Assembly (NCBI GenBank): GCA_039090855.1
Contig: CM077005.1
Coordinates: forward strand, 77,186,607-77,250,606
Direction: 5' to 3'
DNA length: 64,000 nt
Source: Macrothele yani
Taxonomy: Eukaryota; Arthropoda; Arachnida; Araneae; Macrothelidae
Part shown: in pieces, positions 44,850 through 56,329 of the stretch
How the letters are laid out: every line of letters starts with the position of its first letter
How positions within the stretch are numbered: the stretch's first letter is position 1
Position numbers and translations under genes: made by a program
The notes under the pieces: generated by a model
What the model was told of the DNA's origin: nothing
The model's database searches: none
Seen by the model: the letters and a program-made list of their open reading frames with translations, nothing else

Positions 44850-47586
44850 TTTCACTTGGAAATCAGACTTTTTTCAAAATTTGGCATCAGCTTCCTATCC
44901 AAATATTTCTCTGATTAATCCATCTCTTGCAAGAAGGCCGCATACATGAGCAGAAGAATCTATTACAATGCAGTCTTAACCATCCCCTCTACTGCCTGAG
45001 AATGGCTGGGTATTTTTGTAAATTAGTGGCACGAACTTGGATATTTATATGACTGTAGTAATTCCAGAAGCTCATCGACTTTCCATTTCCATGTGATGGG
45101 AGGCTCAGTCACAAAGCACTCTTGCCAGTCGATGTAATCATTGTTCTGGAAATTCAGCTTAGGAATCAGAAACTTTCAAATGGTAGTTGTTTGTTCGGAA
45201 GATTTCCTGGCCTTCATGATGCTTCGAACAACAAGCTCACGGACATACCTTCTGTCGTCAAACAGTATTGCAACGAGCACGTTTTCTACATGGACAAAAT
45301 ACGCGTTGTCTTGGACAACTCTTTACAACATCCTTTAAATTATCTGTAGGATACTGAAACCGAGATGTAGAAAGCTGCAAAATTCTTAGACCACCTTTAC
45401 TACCGTTACATTTGATCGTGAACTACGATGGTGTATGTACTTTCATTATGAAGATGGCTAATGAGACAAGTTGTGGTGTTGAATCACTAGTTCCAATATA
45501 CAAACGCAGAATCGATTTGCGAGTGTCAGCCAACGGCAATGTGCAAGTGTTCCAGGATCCCATTTTGCCAGATCTTGTGGGAAATCACCTGCAGAGGTTG
45601 CCTTACAAATTTACCACAAATAAAGTTGATCCGAGCTAACATCTCTAAAGTTAATGTCGGACTGAAGTGGAAATTCAATTTTCTGGAAATTAACGATAGA
45701 AAAGTTTGCGCACGTCTTCAGGCGCTTTCCAATAAATCTACTAAATCCTCTTGGACCTGATGTTTTTTACGTAGAGTGCTTCAGTGAGGTGGCGTAAAGA
45801 CAGTTCATTAAAAAAGTTCACATATAATCCAGTGCACGGGAAAATTGAGCTTCTCTTCAAGGCGCCTAATTATTCCTGCAGTTGAGCCGGTATTATTCAC
45901 TTCTCCGTCACTTTCAATAAAGACTTAACTCCGACAAGTCAAAGGCTTTCTGGTCCAATAAGCTGAAGATACCGTCAGAAATGTCCTTTGCGCTCTTGCT
46001 CTTCGGTGCAAAATATCCCAAGTAGATTGAACCTGGTTCTTCAACAAGTGTAATATGCTTCTCCCATTCTTTTCGCTTGTTCCACTTGCCATCATCTGTC
46101 TGTGTATTCGTAAGATTTCATCCCTTCCTCCGTCCAAAAATAGAGCTACAATCTTGCTACCAGTCAAGTTTACCTCATCTTGAATTGTTTGACGGGCCTT
46201 TTTTCTTTCTGGTCGTACTTTATGCCTGTCAGTAACAGGTACATTACATTCTTTCGACTGAACCGGCTCACTTACATCATAAAGCAACGCCGACGCAAAA
46301 TCAGCTGCCGCTCGATCGCTGATGCCTCGCCTATCGCACTTTCTAGAAAATGCAGACAGTGTCATTTGAGGCCTAGGTTTCGAAGAGTCACTTGCAGTGA
46401 AATCGTAATCTTTCTCCGAGGCCAACAAATGACTAGGAGCCGGCTCGTCTGGTTTTGCTGCAGAATTAGTATTTGTATCCTCTTCTGAAGTATCATCCTC
46501 GACTCGCAGGGCCGATTTCAGTGATGCAGTTTTAACTGGAAGACCCTGGGTTCGACTCTCGGTGGCGGCCAATGAGAATTTTTCCGTGACTCACTTATAA
46601 ACGTGGAAAGAGAGAAGATCTGTGTTTGATGTTCCTGGTCCACTTTAAATGCCTGTATTAATTATTCATTCGCCTTCTAATTATTTCTTCAGTTGCTGCT
46701 TACCATCTTTGGTGAATCCCCAGCATTGTGCGGGGCTCCAAGAAGCAACCGGCCAAATTGGCTTGGCAGTTAGCGTTTATGAGTCCGGAAGAATACGAGG
46801 CCGCTGTGGTGTAGCGGAAGAATATCCGGCGCGTAACTGGAAGACCTTGGGTTCGACTCCCGGTGGCGGCCAATGAGAATTTTTCCGTGACTCACTTATA
46901 AACGTGGAAAGAGCGAAGATCTTTGTTTGATGCAGTTTTCTAAAATTTCCTACGGAGATGCTCTTCCCTATCACTCTTTCGAGCTGATCTTTTCCTCAGT
47001 ACACTGGTGGTTTTTGCGTCAAGCCCACCTATTATCATTATTCTGTTTGTTCTCTGGTCCATTAGAAAGTTTTGCTCTTTCACGGGTACTTTTTGCAGAG
47101 CTGCATTTGAAGGTTCTAAAACATTTGCAATGGCATGAGCATATGTCAAAAATACGTTGCGAATCTGCACGAAAGTGTTCAACCATCTTTCGGCAGATTT
47201 CACCCATTCTTGCAGCGTGCTTTTTCAGCTTTTGGACTTCAGTTTTGTATGAGGTAATACGCTTTACAACTGATTTGTGGAGCGATATCGGAAGAGATGT
47301 TTTCTTCCTATACTCAGCACTTTGTTCGCAACAATACTTGCTATTTCTGTTGCAGCAAGCTCATAATTTGCACTTCCTACCTAAGAGTATTCCTCACAAG
47401 GTAGTAATGGCGCATTACATCTTCGTACGTAGGCAACACATTTTCACGCATCTCCTTATAACTCCCGAGGATAGGGCAATCAGCTTTGTTTCTTGTTTCA
47501 GCCATCTTAAGTAGTTGAACGACAAAACGAAAATACCGATACGATCCAATCAACGTCACTAGGAGTAAAAGAAATTGTTGCATCAT
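44850..47586 (-). pseudogene. Large protein of long-TIR transposon, family not assigned
   Basis: Read on the minus strand with frameshifts: MAETRNKADCPILGSYKEMR and LPTYEDVMRHYYLVRNTL near 47510-47377; SANYELAATEIASIV; SLHKSVVKRITSYKTEVQKL; FDICSCHCKCF, a Cys-rich block near 47140; PVKEQNFLMDQRTNR with IGGLDAKT; then after the SINE pair KTASLKSALRVEDDTSEED, MTLSAFSRKCDRRGISDRAA, VRPERKKARQTIQDEVN and IVALFLDGGRDEIL (to about 46120). Farther on: VNNTGSTAGIIRRLEEKLNF and VHWIICELFLNELSLRHLTE (about 45890-45790). I recall similar blocks in many uncharacterised arthropod and cnidarian proteins but cannot name the family. Acidic residues exist but I do not assign a catalytic triad. Many frameshifts; dead. 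Confidence 0.6.
46521..46939 (+). mobile_element. SINE pair (family B) with shared target duplication
   Basis: GATGCAGTTTT occurs at about 46521-46531 and again at about 46929-46939. Between them are a truncated SINE (about 46532-46630), a ~170-bp spacer, and a fuller copy from about 46797. The second has a tRNA-like head (GCCGCTGTGGTGTAGCGGAA, B-box GGGTTCGACTCCCGG, closing GGTGGCGGC). Both share the tail AATGAGAATTTTTCCGTGAC through GTGGAAAGAG. Single flanking duplication around both units suggests one dimeric insertion. The first 13 codons of the open frame at 46572 are SINE antisense sequence. Confidence 0.78.
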
Positions 47587-47764
47587 TATGACGCAAGCCC
47601 GCCAACACTCTCTCCCAGAGGGATCTGTGCGACTGTGATGAGATGACTCAGCGAGTTCCTAAAGAGAGCTTCTCTATGAGGGAGGGGTGGGGTGAGGTGA
47701 AGAAAGTGACAAGAACAAAGGAGAGCGCAAGGTCGCAAGCTATGCTTCCAAATATCAACACGAC

Positions 47765-47867
47765 GTTTCCAGAAAGTATGAGAGGGGCTCTCATACTTTC
47801 TGGAAACCTCAGCAGACTTATTGTTACCAATTTGGGCTAATGTTAAGCCCAAATTGGTAACAATAAG
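47765..47867. repeat. Two adjacent perfect hairpins
   Basis: Hairpin 1: 47765-47784 pairs exactly with 47788-47807 (20-bp arms, loop GGG). Hairpin 2: 47817-47838 pairs exactly with 47846-47867 (22-bp arms, loop AATGTTA). They lie just inside the right inverted repeat of the long-TIR transposon and are separated by nine bases. Confidence 0.96.
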
Positions 47868-47884
47868 GCTGCTGTCAAACTTGT

Positions 47885-48239
47885 TACTTACGCAACTTAT
47901 CATGCCATTTTTGGCAAACAATTACATACGTTAAGGGATCTGGGGAAGCCTAAGAAGTCAGCTCATGTCTGCTGAATTTTTACCCGTGTTTATACACTCA
48001 AAGGGGATATTACATAACATGGTGACACAGTATTTTTTTATATTTACACAATTGAAAAAGCGGGTGTTTTTAAACCATTTTTCCCCTATAACTTTCAAAT
48101 TTTGAGGTTCTTGGGGAAGCCTAAGATATCGAATAATGCCATCCGTATTTCAGGGGGTCATTTCAGTAATAAAATCGCAACTACTGCACATGGTCACATT
48201 TCAAATTAAAACAAAAAGGGTTTTTTGCTCTACCCTAAA
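47885..48239. repeat. Right terminal inverted repeat of long-TIR transposon
   Basis: Complement of the left end; its tip reads GCTCTACCCTAA. Promoter elements for the minus-strand gene would be expected here but none was fixed. Confidence 0.85.
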
Positions 48240-48600
48240 CTGAATATCCTTGACCTATGTATTCGATAATGTCAATCGTAACAATCTTTGAAACTAGTGT
48301 CGAAGATGATCTGCTTCTATACATGTATTGTCAAATGCTATGATGTATAGTGAAATGAAACTGACCCTTCTGATGAATCAAGAATAAAAAACTATACCAA
48401 CATGAATCCTTTATCTTTCTTTGCTGTTTTTTAACCTCATCGACAATGAATTGTTTAGGATTCTTTCCACTGGGATTGGTTTTGACAAAACGTAAAGACA
48501 AGGTACATTTTCCCCAGTCAAAATCGGAAAAAGCGGTTTTACAACTGTAAGTGGTATCGATGGTAATAGCAACAGCAAAATAAAACTCACGACATAAAAA
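48240..48600. other. Unassigned spacer
   Basis: 360 bp between the long-TIR transposon and RTE copy 3. The first bases of RTE homology appear near 48604. Nothing else recognised. Confidence 0.45.
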
Positions 48601-49094
48601 CTCATGAGTAATAAGAACATAAAACGAGAAACAGCTCCAGGGGACAATGGAATTACTGTGGACATTGTACAAAAAGCCGATGGAGAAATAGGAACCATAC
48701 TCGCCAAAGTTTTCACTACGTGTCTCAATGAAGGGAAGATTTTGGATGATTGGAACAATATTATAATGATCCTGCTACATAAATAAGGGACTTGAGTATA
48801 TCAGGAACTACAGACCCATCAGCGTCCTATGAGTTGTTTACAAAATTTTCACTAAAGTACTATCATATCCCTTGAAGGAAACACTGGAAATGGCACAAGC
48901 AAGGGAACAAGCTGGAATCATGAGAGTCGATAGCACTACAGATCGTATCCATGTTCTTAGAGAAATAACTGAAAAAAAGGAAAAATTAACTCCTACGGTA
49001 TGGCTTTTATTGATTATGGAAAAGGCCTTTGATTCTGCGAAACCATCAGCAGTTATAATGTCTTTGAACTCCTGCGGTATTGAAGATACATATA

Positions 49095-50638
49095 CACTGC
49101 GTTCGAAAATTAAGAACGAGACGGTTTTCGAATGTAACGTCGTGCAGAAGTGCTCGACATCGACTCAAATCATACCATAAGATTCCCAAGATGTAAGAAT
49201 ATGGGACAAGTGAGCAAAACCGTCCAAACAAGGAATCCAAAGGATACAAAGGCACTTTATGAAAAAGGTAGCTTCGAGCACAAACGTCCATGTGACAGGC
49301 GGCTGCCAAGAAAAATCTAGCCTTTAGTAGGGGGTATGATCACCCCTGACTGCGTTGCCGGATTTACAACGTCTGTCCCTGCTGAGGACGAGGTTGTCAA
49401 AGAGCTGTTGAGGCATCGCGGCCCATTCCTCTTGTAGCATCAATCGCAGCTGCAGAATCGTTGCTGGCGGATGGTGACGTGCTGCTAAGCGTCTCCCGAG
49501 AAGGTCCCACACGTTTTCGATTGCATTTATGTCCGGGTACCTTGCGGGCGAATCCATGCGTTGAATGTCTTCACTCTCCAACAGCTCTGCGACAGACAGC
49601 CACTGTACGATGAGGTATAGCGTTGTCGTCCATGAAGAGGAACTCAGAACCCACAGCACCTCTAAACAGACGCACGTGAGGCAGGAGAACCTCGGTACAA
49701 TAGCGGACACCAGTGATTGAACCTCCTTGGAAGATGTGGAGGTCAGTACGGCTACCAAGCATGATACCGCCCCAAACGAGAACTCCGCCACCTCCAAACC
49801 GGTCCCTTTCGATGATGTTGGAGGTGTGATTGCGTGATCCTTGCTCTCTCCAGATGTGTATACGTCCAGAATTGCTCGTCAGACTAAATCGGCTCTCATC
49901 CGTAAAAAAAACTCGACCCCATTGCTGATGTGTCCAGTTCTTGTTTTCCTGGCACCACAAAAACCGCCGTCTCCCATGAGCAGGCGTTAATGGCGCACAC
50001 CGTACTGGTCGTCGTGCAAATAGACCACCTTTGTAAAGCCTCCTGGCGACGGTAAAACGCGATAACGGACGTCCAGTTGTCTGTTGCTTGTGCCTTGCGA
50101 TTTCTCCCGCTGTCTGCCGTCTGTCTCTTCTCGCCTGTAGGACAATATACCGGTCATCTGCCGCCGTGGTTGCTCGTGGACGACCACTTCTAAGCCCTCG
50201 GACAGCTGTTCCTGTCGTTCGAAATGCTCACCAAGCTCGTGAAACGATGCTGTGAGCGATCCTGAACTCCTCGGCCACAGTAGTCACACTTCGACCTTCT
50301 TCCAACTTCTCAATGACGCGACCTCGGGTAAAGTCATCCAGATGTCGTCTACTGGATTGCACGATGGCCATATCACACGATGGTAGCAACTCGACGTCGT
50401 TCAAACCGATGTGCACCGTGCAATAGCTTTCACCGAATTGCTGAGCGTACACCCCCGTGTGCTTTACACCTTCCGACACTCCCCCTCCCCTCCCCCCTAC
50501 GTCATGATGCATGCATGCGCATTCCCTACCGTACTGGACCCTAGTCTATCTCCTGAGTGGTCTTTTGGTCAGTTCTGCCTTCTCGTTCCGCTGTTATGCT
50601 AATTTCTCCTCTTCGTCCTTAATTTTTGCACACCAGTG
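49095..50638 (-). mobile_element. Tc1-like transposon, family B, copy 2 (1544 bp)
   Basis: The ends are CACTGCGTTCGAAAATTAAG at the left and CACTGGTGTGCAAAAATTAA as the reverse complement of the right end. TA lies at 49093-49094 and 50639-50640. Same family and orientation as 43242-44795. Inserted in the old RTE copy 3. Confidence 0.94.
49324..50371 (-). pseudogene. Tc1 family B transposase, one stop and one frameshift
   Basis: From MAIVQSSRRHLDDFTRGRVI to the terminal stop at 49324 the full transposase is readable, with a stop after IAHSIVSRAW and a frameshift near 49603 (sister reads LAVAELLERED). The catalytic blocks are FFTDESRFSL, FMDDNAIPH and DINAIENVWDLLGRRL. The His of the usual EHVWD is Asn here, but Asp, Asp and Glu remain. 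Domain layout as in the sister copy. The two copies break at different places, so they decayed independently after transposition. Confidence 0.92.
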
Positions 50639-51640
50639 TATTAACATTCTTAATAAAATCTATTAATGTGCATGTGCAAAGGTTCGACAATTTGAGCATA
50701 CAGCACCTATAAATATTAAGAAGACAGTGAGAAATGGTGACGCCATATCCCCAGAGCTCTTCACCGCCACATTGCAGAATGTCTTTCAATCATTGAACTG
50801 GAAAGAGCAGGGGATAAAGATTAATGGAGATTATTTAACCCACGTTTTGCTGATCGCTTAAGAGCGTTTTTGCACTATTAAGTGATCATCAAATCGTGTA
50901 TGTTCTATAGCTCTCAAGTGTCTTTGAGAGCTGTAGGACATGATAAGGAACTTTCGGACAAGATTGAAGAAGTGAGAAGACAGATGAACTTTCAGAGAAC
51001 AAAAACGATGTACAGTGCTTTTACATGAACTGAAGATTTAGAGATTTATGGAGACATATAGAGGTAACCGACACCTACATTTACCTTGGAAAACAAATAT
51101 CAAGCGAGGAATAAGCCACATCCAAGAAGAAATTAATCGCTGTAAAAAACTTCGTCAGAAGGCGTTTGAAAGAAACAGTCAGACTTTCAAGAACAATTTA
51201 CCATTGTATCTTAAAAACAAAGCGTTTAGTTAATGCATCTTTCTAGCTCTCATGAATCACACACAGGAACTTTAACTAAAAATATATAAAAGATATAGAG
51301 AGGTTGCAGACAGCTGAAAGAGGCATAAAGAGGTGCGTACTTGGTGTAACCGAAAATGATAAGAAGAGGAACTCCTAGGTCAGGAAAATGGCAAGAGTGG
51401 AAGGCATCGTAATCAAAGCAAAATTCCTGAAATAGGAATGGGGTAGATATATTGCTAGGAGAACTGACCAGACACCAAGGGTAATAGAAAGATCCACAAG
51501 GAGACCATATTGAAGATGGGTCGTTGAAATTCGAAAGTATGGTTAAGTGACGTGAAGAGGACTGCTCAAAACAGATAGTTGTGGACGAAACTTGGGGAGA
51601 CCTTCATGTAAGGATGGATTGAGAACTGTTGAGGATGGTG

Positions 51641-52068
51641 ATGATGTAATGGCGATCGAAATAAAAAAAATGTTACGAAAGAGGTGCAGGCTCACCTGTC
51701 GTCCAGGGGCAACTCTTCTATCAGCATTACACAGAATACAGAGCAAAGTCCTCACTAGGGAATATGTCCACCCCGCAGCTCAATGCACGTTTGACAAGCG
51801 TGGGGCATGCTTACTTAGCACCAAGTGGTTTGCGTGTTTCTGGAGAAACTTTTACCACTCCTGCTGGAAATCTAATCTCCGCCCTTAGCAACAACGAAAC
51901 ACATGAACGAGGAGGAGAATAACATCATTGCAGTACTGTTTCCCTCTGATAGACCATTGATCGATCACCTGCAGTTCTGCTCTGCATCATTATTGGGACA
52001 ACCTCCTACTTTTGACGTCAACAGCGCATAGCCATTGAAAGAAGGCACGTGTCGTAAGTTGGGTTGGA
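51641..52068. other. Unassigned spacer
   Basis: About 430 bp between the RTE 3' end and the next Tc1. A 98-codon frame (51592-51888) overlaps it but has no known motif. Confidence 0.4.
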
Positions 52069-52806
52069 GGTGTGCTGTAAGCATTCTGAAAACACATCAC
52101 TCGTTGCCGTCATGGATAAAAGGAACGATTGATTAGATTTGCAAAAATCGATCGTTCATTATTATCGGCTTTCGGGCCAAGGGTAGCAGTATTTCTGAAA
52201 CAGCGCAGTTTGTGAACTGTTCGCGTGCTGCTGTGGTTAAAGTATATCGTGATTGGAGAAATGGCACCATTGCGAATAAGCGACGTGGAAACTGTGGAGC
52301 ACCACGTGCCATTGATGTGTGAGAGGTGAGCGTCGGCTGCGAAGGTGCCTGAGGGCCGATCGACACGCAACAGTGGAGCAACTCACTAGCCGAAGGAACC
52401 AGAGGGATATCAGAAGTGTGTCTAACACTACTTGCAGGGTATATCAGGTGTGTTGTAGGCATTCTGAAAATATATCACTCGCTGCTGTCATGGATAAAAG
52501 GAGCAATTTATCAGATTTGCAAGGGATGATTATCGGCTTTCGAGCGAAGGGAGGCAGTATTTCTTAAACAGCGCAGTTTGTGAACTGTTCGCCTGCTGCT
52601 GTGGTTGAAGTCTATCAAGATTGGAGAAATGGCACCATTGCGAATAAGTGACGTGGAAACTGTGGAGCACCACGTGCCATTGATGTGAGAGGTGAAAGTC
52701 GGCTGCGAAGGCTGCGAAGATGCGTGAAGGCAGATCGACACGCTAAAGTGGAGCAACTCATTTGGCCGAATGAACCAGGGGGCTACGGAAAGTGTGTCTA
52801 ATACCA
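52069..52806. repeat. ~370-bp tandem duplication of Tc1 5' region
   Basis: 52069-52432 and about 52446-52806 share leader, start codon and DNA-binding coding sequence, at offsets of 367-378 bp because of indels. The copies differ at many positions, so the duplication is not recent. Confidence 0.85.
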
Positions 52807-53590
52807 CAGTTCAGTGAACCCTGCTGCGTATGGGGCTCCGATGCAGACCGATAGTCACTGCACCTATGCTGACAAAGGTGCATCGGCAGAAAAATCTTAC
52901 ATTTGCACGGCAGTATCGGAATTGGACCTCCGCTGATTGATAAAGGATTGCCTTCTCCGATGAGTCATGTTTTCTGCTTAATCGGGCGGATGGACATTGG
53001 CTTATAAGGCGAGAAACATCGGAGAACAAACTCTTTTCAACCATTGCTGGAAAATCACATGCTGATGGGGAGATCACAAGCCGTTATGGTCTGGGGAATG
53101 TTTTCGTGGCATTCTCTGGGTCCACTCTTACATGTGGAAGGAACTATGGACTGAATTCGTTGTGAATCCATCCTTGCAGACCACGTACACCCATACATGC
53201 CGATTGTCTTCCCTGGGGTGGATGGGACTGTCCAGCACGACAATGCGACGTGTCATACAGCTAGAAATGTCGGAGAGTGCTTGGAAGAGCATAATGAAGA
53301 CTTCAAAGTACTTCCCTGGCCGCCTAATTGCCCAGACTTAAACCCAATTGAGCATCTGTGGGACCACCTCGATCGTGTTGTCGCTCTATGGATCCTCCAC
53401 CACGCACCCTCCAGCAGCTGTTAGACGCGTTGCTGTCAGAATGCCTCCACATGCCTGTGGACACCTTCCAGCACCTTATTGAGTCACTCCCAGCCCATCT
53501 AGCTGCTGTCTGCGCTGCACACGGCGGTTAAGCTGGATATTAGCTGGTGGCCACAATAATGTTACTAGACCGTGTATGTTTTCATGTATT
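52069..53590 (+). pseudogene. Tc1-like transposase with duplicated N-terminal region
   Basis: Two successive copies of the 5' region occur, with ATG at 52112 and again at 52490 (MDKRSNLSDLQGMIIGFRAK). Each encodes the helix-turn-helix (SISETAQFVNCSRAAVVKVY) and the GRP-like segment RRGNCGAPRAID. After the second copy the protein continues RQYRNWTSADW, AFSDESCFLLN (Asp), HDNATCHTARNVGECLEEH (Asp), WPPNCPDLNPIEHLWDHLDR (Glu), and ends near 53530. All three catalytic residues are present but stops and frameshifts break the frame. Shared 3' sequence with the 22.5-kb copy ends at about 53580 (GTTACTAGACCGTGTATG), probably the element end. Inverted repeats were not confirmed. Confidence 0.87.
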
Positions 53591-55138
53591 TGACGCTGAC
53601 AGAATGACTACACGAAATATCCTCCGAATCGTCGCCAGAGTACTATTTGACCACAATTAATCAATGGCCTGCTTGGCGGTGTGGCTTCAACGCTGAGTTT
53701 TCAAACCCAGATCGTTGTTCGAATGTCCGATTTTGAGTTTCTTCTTTAGCTGTAGTTCCTTTTTGCCTGGGGAAGTAGAGTATGAAAGACTCTTGCTGAC
53801 CTTTGATTCTCATACGAATCGTAGAACCATTTCTACTGAGCAATTCTTTATTATTCAGTTCTTTGAGCAAAGTACTGCAGAACACAGAATTTTGAAAATT
53901 ATCCTATACATATCAGGAAAATGTGGCAAAAAAATAATCTTCAAGTGTCGGCAGAGGACCCTTGGACTTTGAAGAGGAAGAGCTAGAACGTGACAGGGGT
54001 GACTTGGAGCCTGCTAAACGGGTGGACAATCATTTCTTGCTTTTAAATACTTTTGCATTAAAAATATAGTATATAAAAAGGATATTCAAAGCTATGACAC
54101 TTATTTGTATAAACAACTAAACGCTTTTTTCGAAATTTTTCCCCGAACTACGCCATGAAAGCTTCGGTTCTTCGCAGGTGAGTTTGAAAATCATTTGCTC
54201 TACTCCTTGTATTTTTTTTTTTTTTTTTTTTAGTAAATCAGCGCTTTTTTATGAAGTCTGAAGCCTGATCATCGTCTAAGAGTGAACAGGAATGTTTCGG
54301 TTATTTCGTAGAGAAGTATGGGAGACATAGAATTCGTTTAGGCCAAGTAATTTCAACACGAAGGGAAAGTTTACAAGACGAACTAATGTCCGATGTTGAG
54401 GAGACAGTTCGCAAACTGTGAGCCGAAGTTGGCGCTAAGTAAATAAAAAGAAGTATAGCGTATCCTAAAAGTTCGAGGTAACATGACGGAGAGTACCTTA
54501 ATGGATTCTCAATCGATTCGCTGGCCTCTATGCCCAGAAGACACTACATTTAGAAAATGCTGGATACAAATACTTCCCAACTTTTACGATAGTAACATTT
54601 CTGAGAAATCTAATGCCAGGTGAATTTGAGTTCCCCGATGCCCCCAAACTTTCGGTAAGAAAAATGTAAACAAAGCAACGGGTCTGCTTTTAGAACTTCC
54701 TATTCTGTCAACATAATTGAAGGTCTGCGTTTATGGCTTTTTTTTTTTCGTTTTCTTTTCCTGTATAATAGTTCGCATTGCTTCCCAACTGTTCCCATTT
54801 TCATTAGAAATGATATACAGAAACATATTGCAAACATAAAGTTAGAACGGCATTCCATTTAACCACCTGACACCTTTTGATTTATTCATAGATAACTTAC
54901 AGACACCTTTTTTTTTTCTTTTTTTAACATTTCTTTAACGATTACATGAAGACCTGACTTCCCAGTAAATGGTACTGCTCAGGGGTTCACCTCTCAGTAA
55001 TATAACAGAACTTAGACAAAAACAAATGAAAAAATATAAAACGGATGATCTTATTTTTGCTTACAAAAGGAATGGGAGTTAAACTTTTAGCGCCATTTAG
55101 TCATTTCAAAGCACAATAAATTTCGAATAGATCAGCCC
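53591..55138. other. Unassigned non-coding DNA
   Basis: About 1.5 kb with T-runs at 54210-54231, 54740 and 54909. No recognised gene or element. Confidence 0.45.
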
Positions 55139-55312
55139 ATCTGTGGAATACCATGTGCCCATTAGTCGAAGGTGCAAATTTCTGAGCAATCAGCAGTGCT
55201 GGGTTCAAATATCGGTTTTCACCCTTACCTTGAAGCAGTAACGCTAAATTAAGGACGAGAAACTCCTTGTAGTCTAGATTGTTATAATGCCTTTAAACCA
55301 TTAAAAAAACGG
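55139..55312 (+). mobile_element. tRNA-derived SINE, family A, copy 3, strongly diverged
   Basis: The 3' half CTAAATTAAGGACGAGAAAC, ATTGTTATAATGCC, TTTAAACCATTAAAAAAA aligns with CTAAATTAGGGACGGGCGAC and following sequence of the copies at 6.3 and 25.1 kb. A degraded B box (GCTGGGTTCAAATAT) precedes it. Diverged enough to imply that the family has been active over a long time. Confidence 0.6.
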
Positions 55313-56283
55313 GAAAGAAGCTGGTGATATGAATGTCTTTCTTATTATACTGGTCGTTGAGATGGAAAATCTTACAATCCGGACAACAATTGTAATGACT
55401 TATTTCTTTATGAATATGAAAGATCCACCTCATACACATGCTTTCGACAGTAACCTTCGCCTAAGGGAGGAATTTGAAGCCCAGAATCTCGCTTTATTTT
55501 CCTTAAACTGAAAAAGTTCTATTGTTTTACTTCGACAAACCTCTGCTCACATATCGAGTACGTAAATGCATTGTTTTTCCTTCATAAAAATGTAAGACTG
55601 GGTTTTATTTTTTACAATGATGAACTTACATGAAACAGTTTCGCCTCGTTATCATGTCTAAGATATCAGTCACGGCATTTCACACACAGATTCAGAGTGT
55701 GATGCTGAAAATATAACTGGTACATTAAAACGGACTGTGTTAATTAATAGCGTTGAGTGTTGTGCTACTACCAAATGCAAAGAATATAGAGTCGAAAATA
55801 CGAGCAAAATATTTAATGGTTTCAAGTATTTAGAATCTAAAAGAGAGTAGGCTCCTTAAATTAATTAATAACCGACTGATGTTTTTGATGCAGAAATACA
55901 TATATGGAACCACCCTCGTTGAAGACGGCGGAGATTTGGGTCACTGTCGCTCCTCCCGGTTGCAGCTGTGCTGGACAGATGCCTCCGGTCACGTTCATTC
56001 TCAACATTTCTTCTCCCGCAGAGCTATACACGATGCGACTTTATTCCGGAAATGGGGTAATCCCGATACACTCGTGATACTGGCGAACGGGAATAACGCA
56101 ATTCTTGTACCACCTCCGAGATAGAATGACCCATGCGTCGGGCACCTGCCATCATTCCTTCCTATTTCAAACTCTGTTAACTCGGGACGTTTATCTATAC
56201 TTACATCGAATTACCGTCTACGTGAATGTAATGATGTCTTCCTACCTATATACCTGTCAAGTGATGGGTTCGTCCGCACTCGT
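55313..56283. other. Unassigned non-coding DNA
   Basis: No recognised feature up to the AT microsatellite. Confidence 0.45.
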
Positions 56284-56292
56284 ATATATATG

Positions 56293-56326
<34 letters not shown>
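56284..56326. repeat. (AT)n microsatellite at RTE insertion site
   Basis: TATATATA tract with one interruption (TGCTG), directly before the target duplication of RTE copy 4. Confidence 0.95.

Positions 56327-56329
<3 letters not shown>

Larger units (their letters stand above)
42885..48239 (-). mobile_element. DNA transposon with ~355-bp terminal inverted repeats, unassigned superfamily
   Basis: Left end 42885-43241 and right end about 47885-48239 are inverted copies. They share TTAGGGTAGAGC at the tips, GTTGCGATTTTATTACTGAA or its complement, CTTAGGCTTCCCCA twice, and GCATGATAAGTT at the inner end. Between them lies a minus-strand coding relic (about 44850-47586). I see no clear target duplication. 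A Tc1 element sits at the inner edge of the left repeat and a SINE pair sits within the coding region. Long inverted repeats plus a single large dedicated protein indicate an autonomous cut-and-paste element, now dead. Confidence 0.8.
48600..51640 (+). mobile_element. RTE-clade LINE copy 3, old, split by Tc1
   Basis: Starts within the reverse transcriptase (KRETAPGDNGITVDIVQKADGE) and runs to the 3' end GAGGATGGTGATGATG near 51639. It is strongly diverged from the other copies: many stops and frameshifts, and the catalytic FADD region is degraded near 50845. The Tc1 at 49095-50638 divides it within the motif that reads GIEDAYINIINNIYENASAK elsewhere. Both flanks match RTE when the Tc1 is removed. 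Confidence 0.88.
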
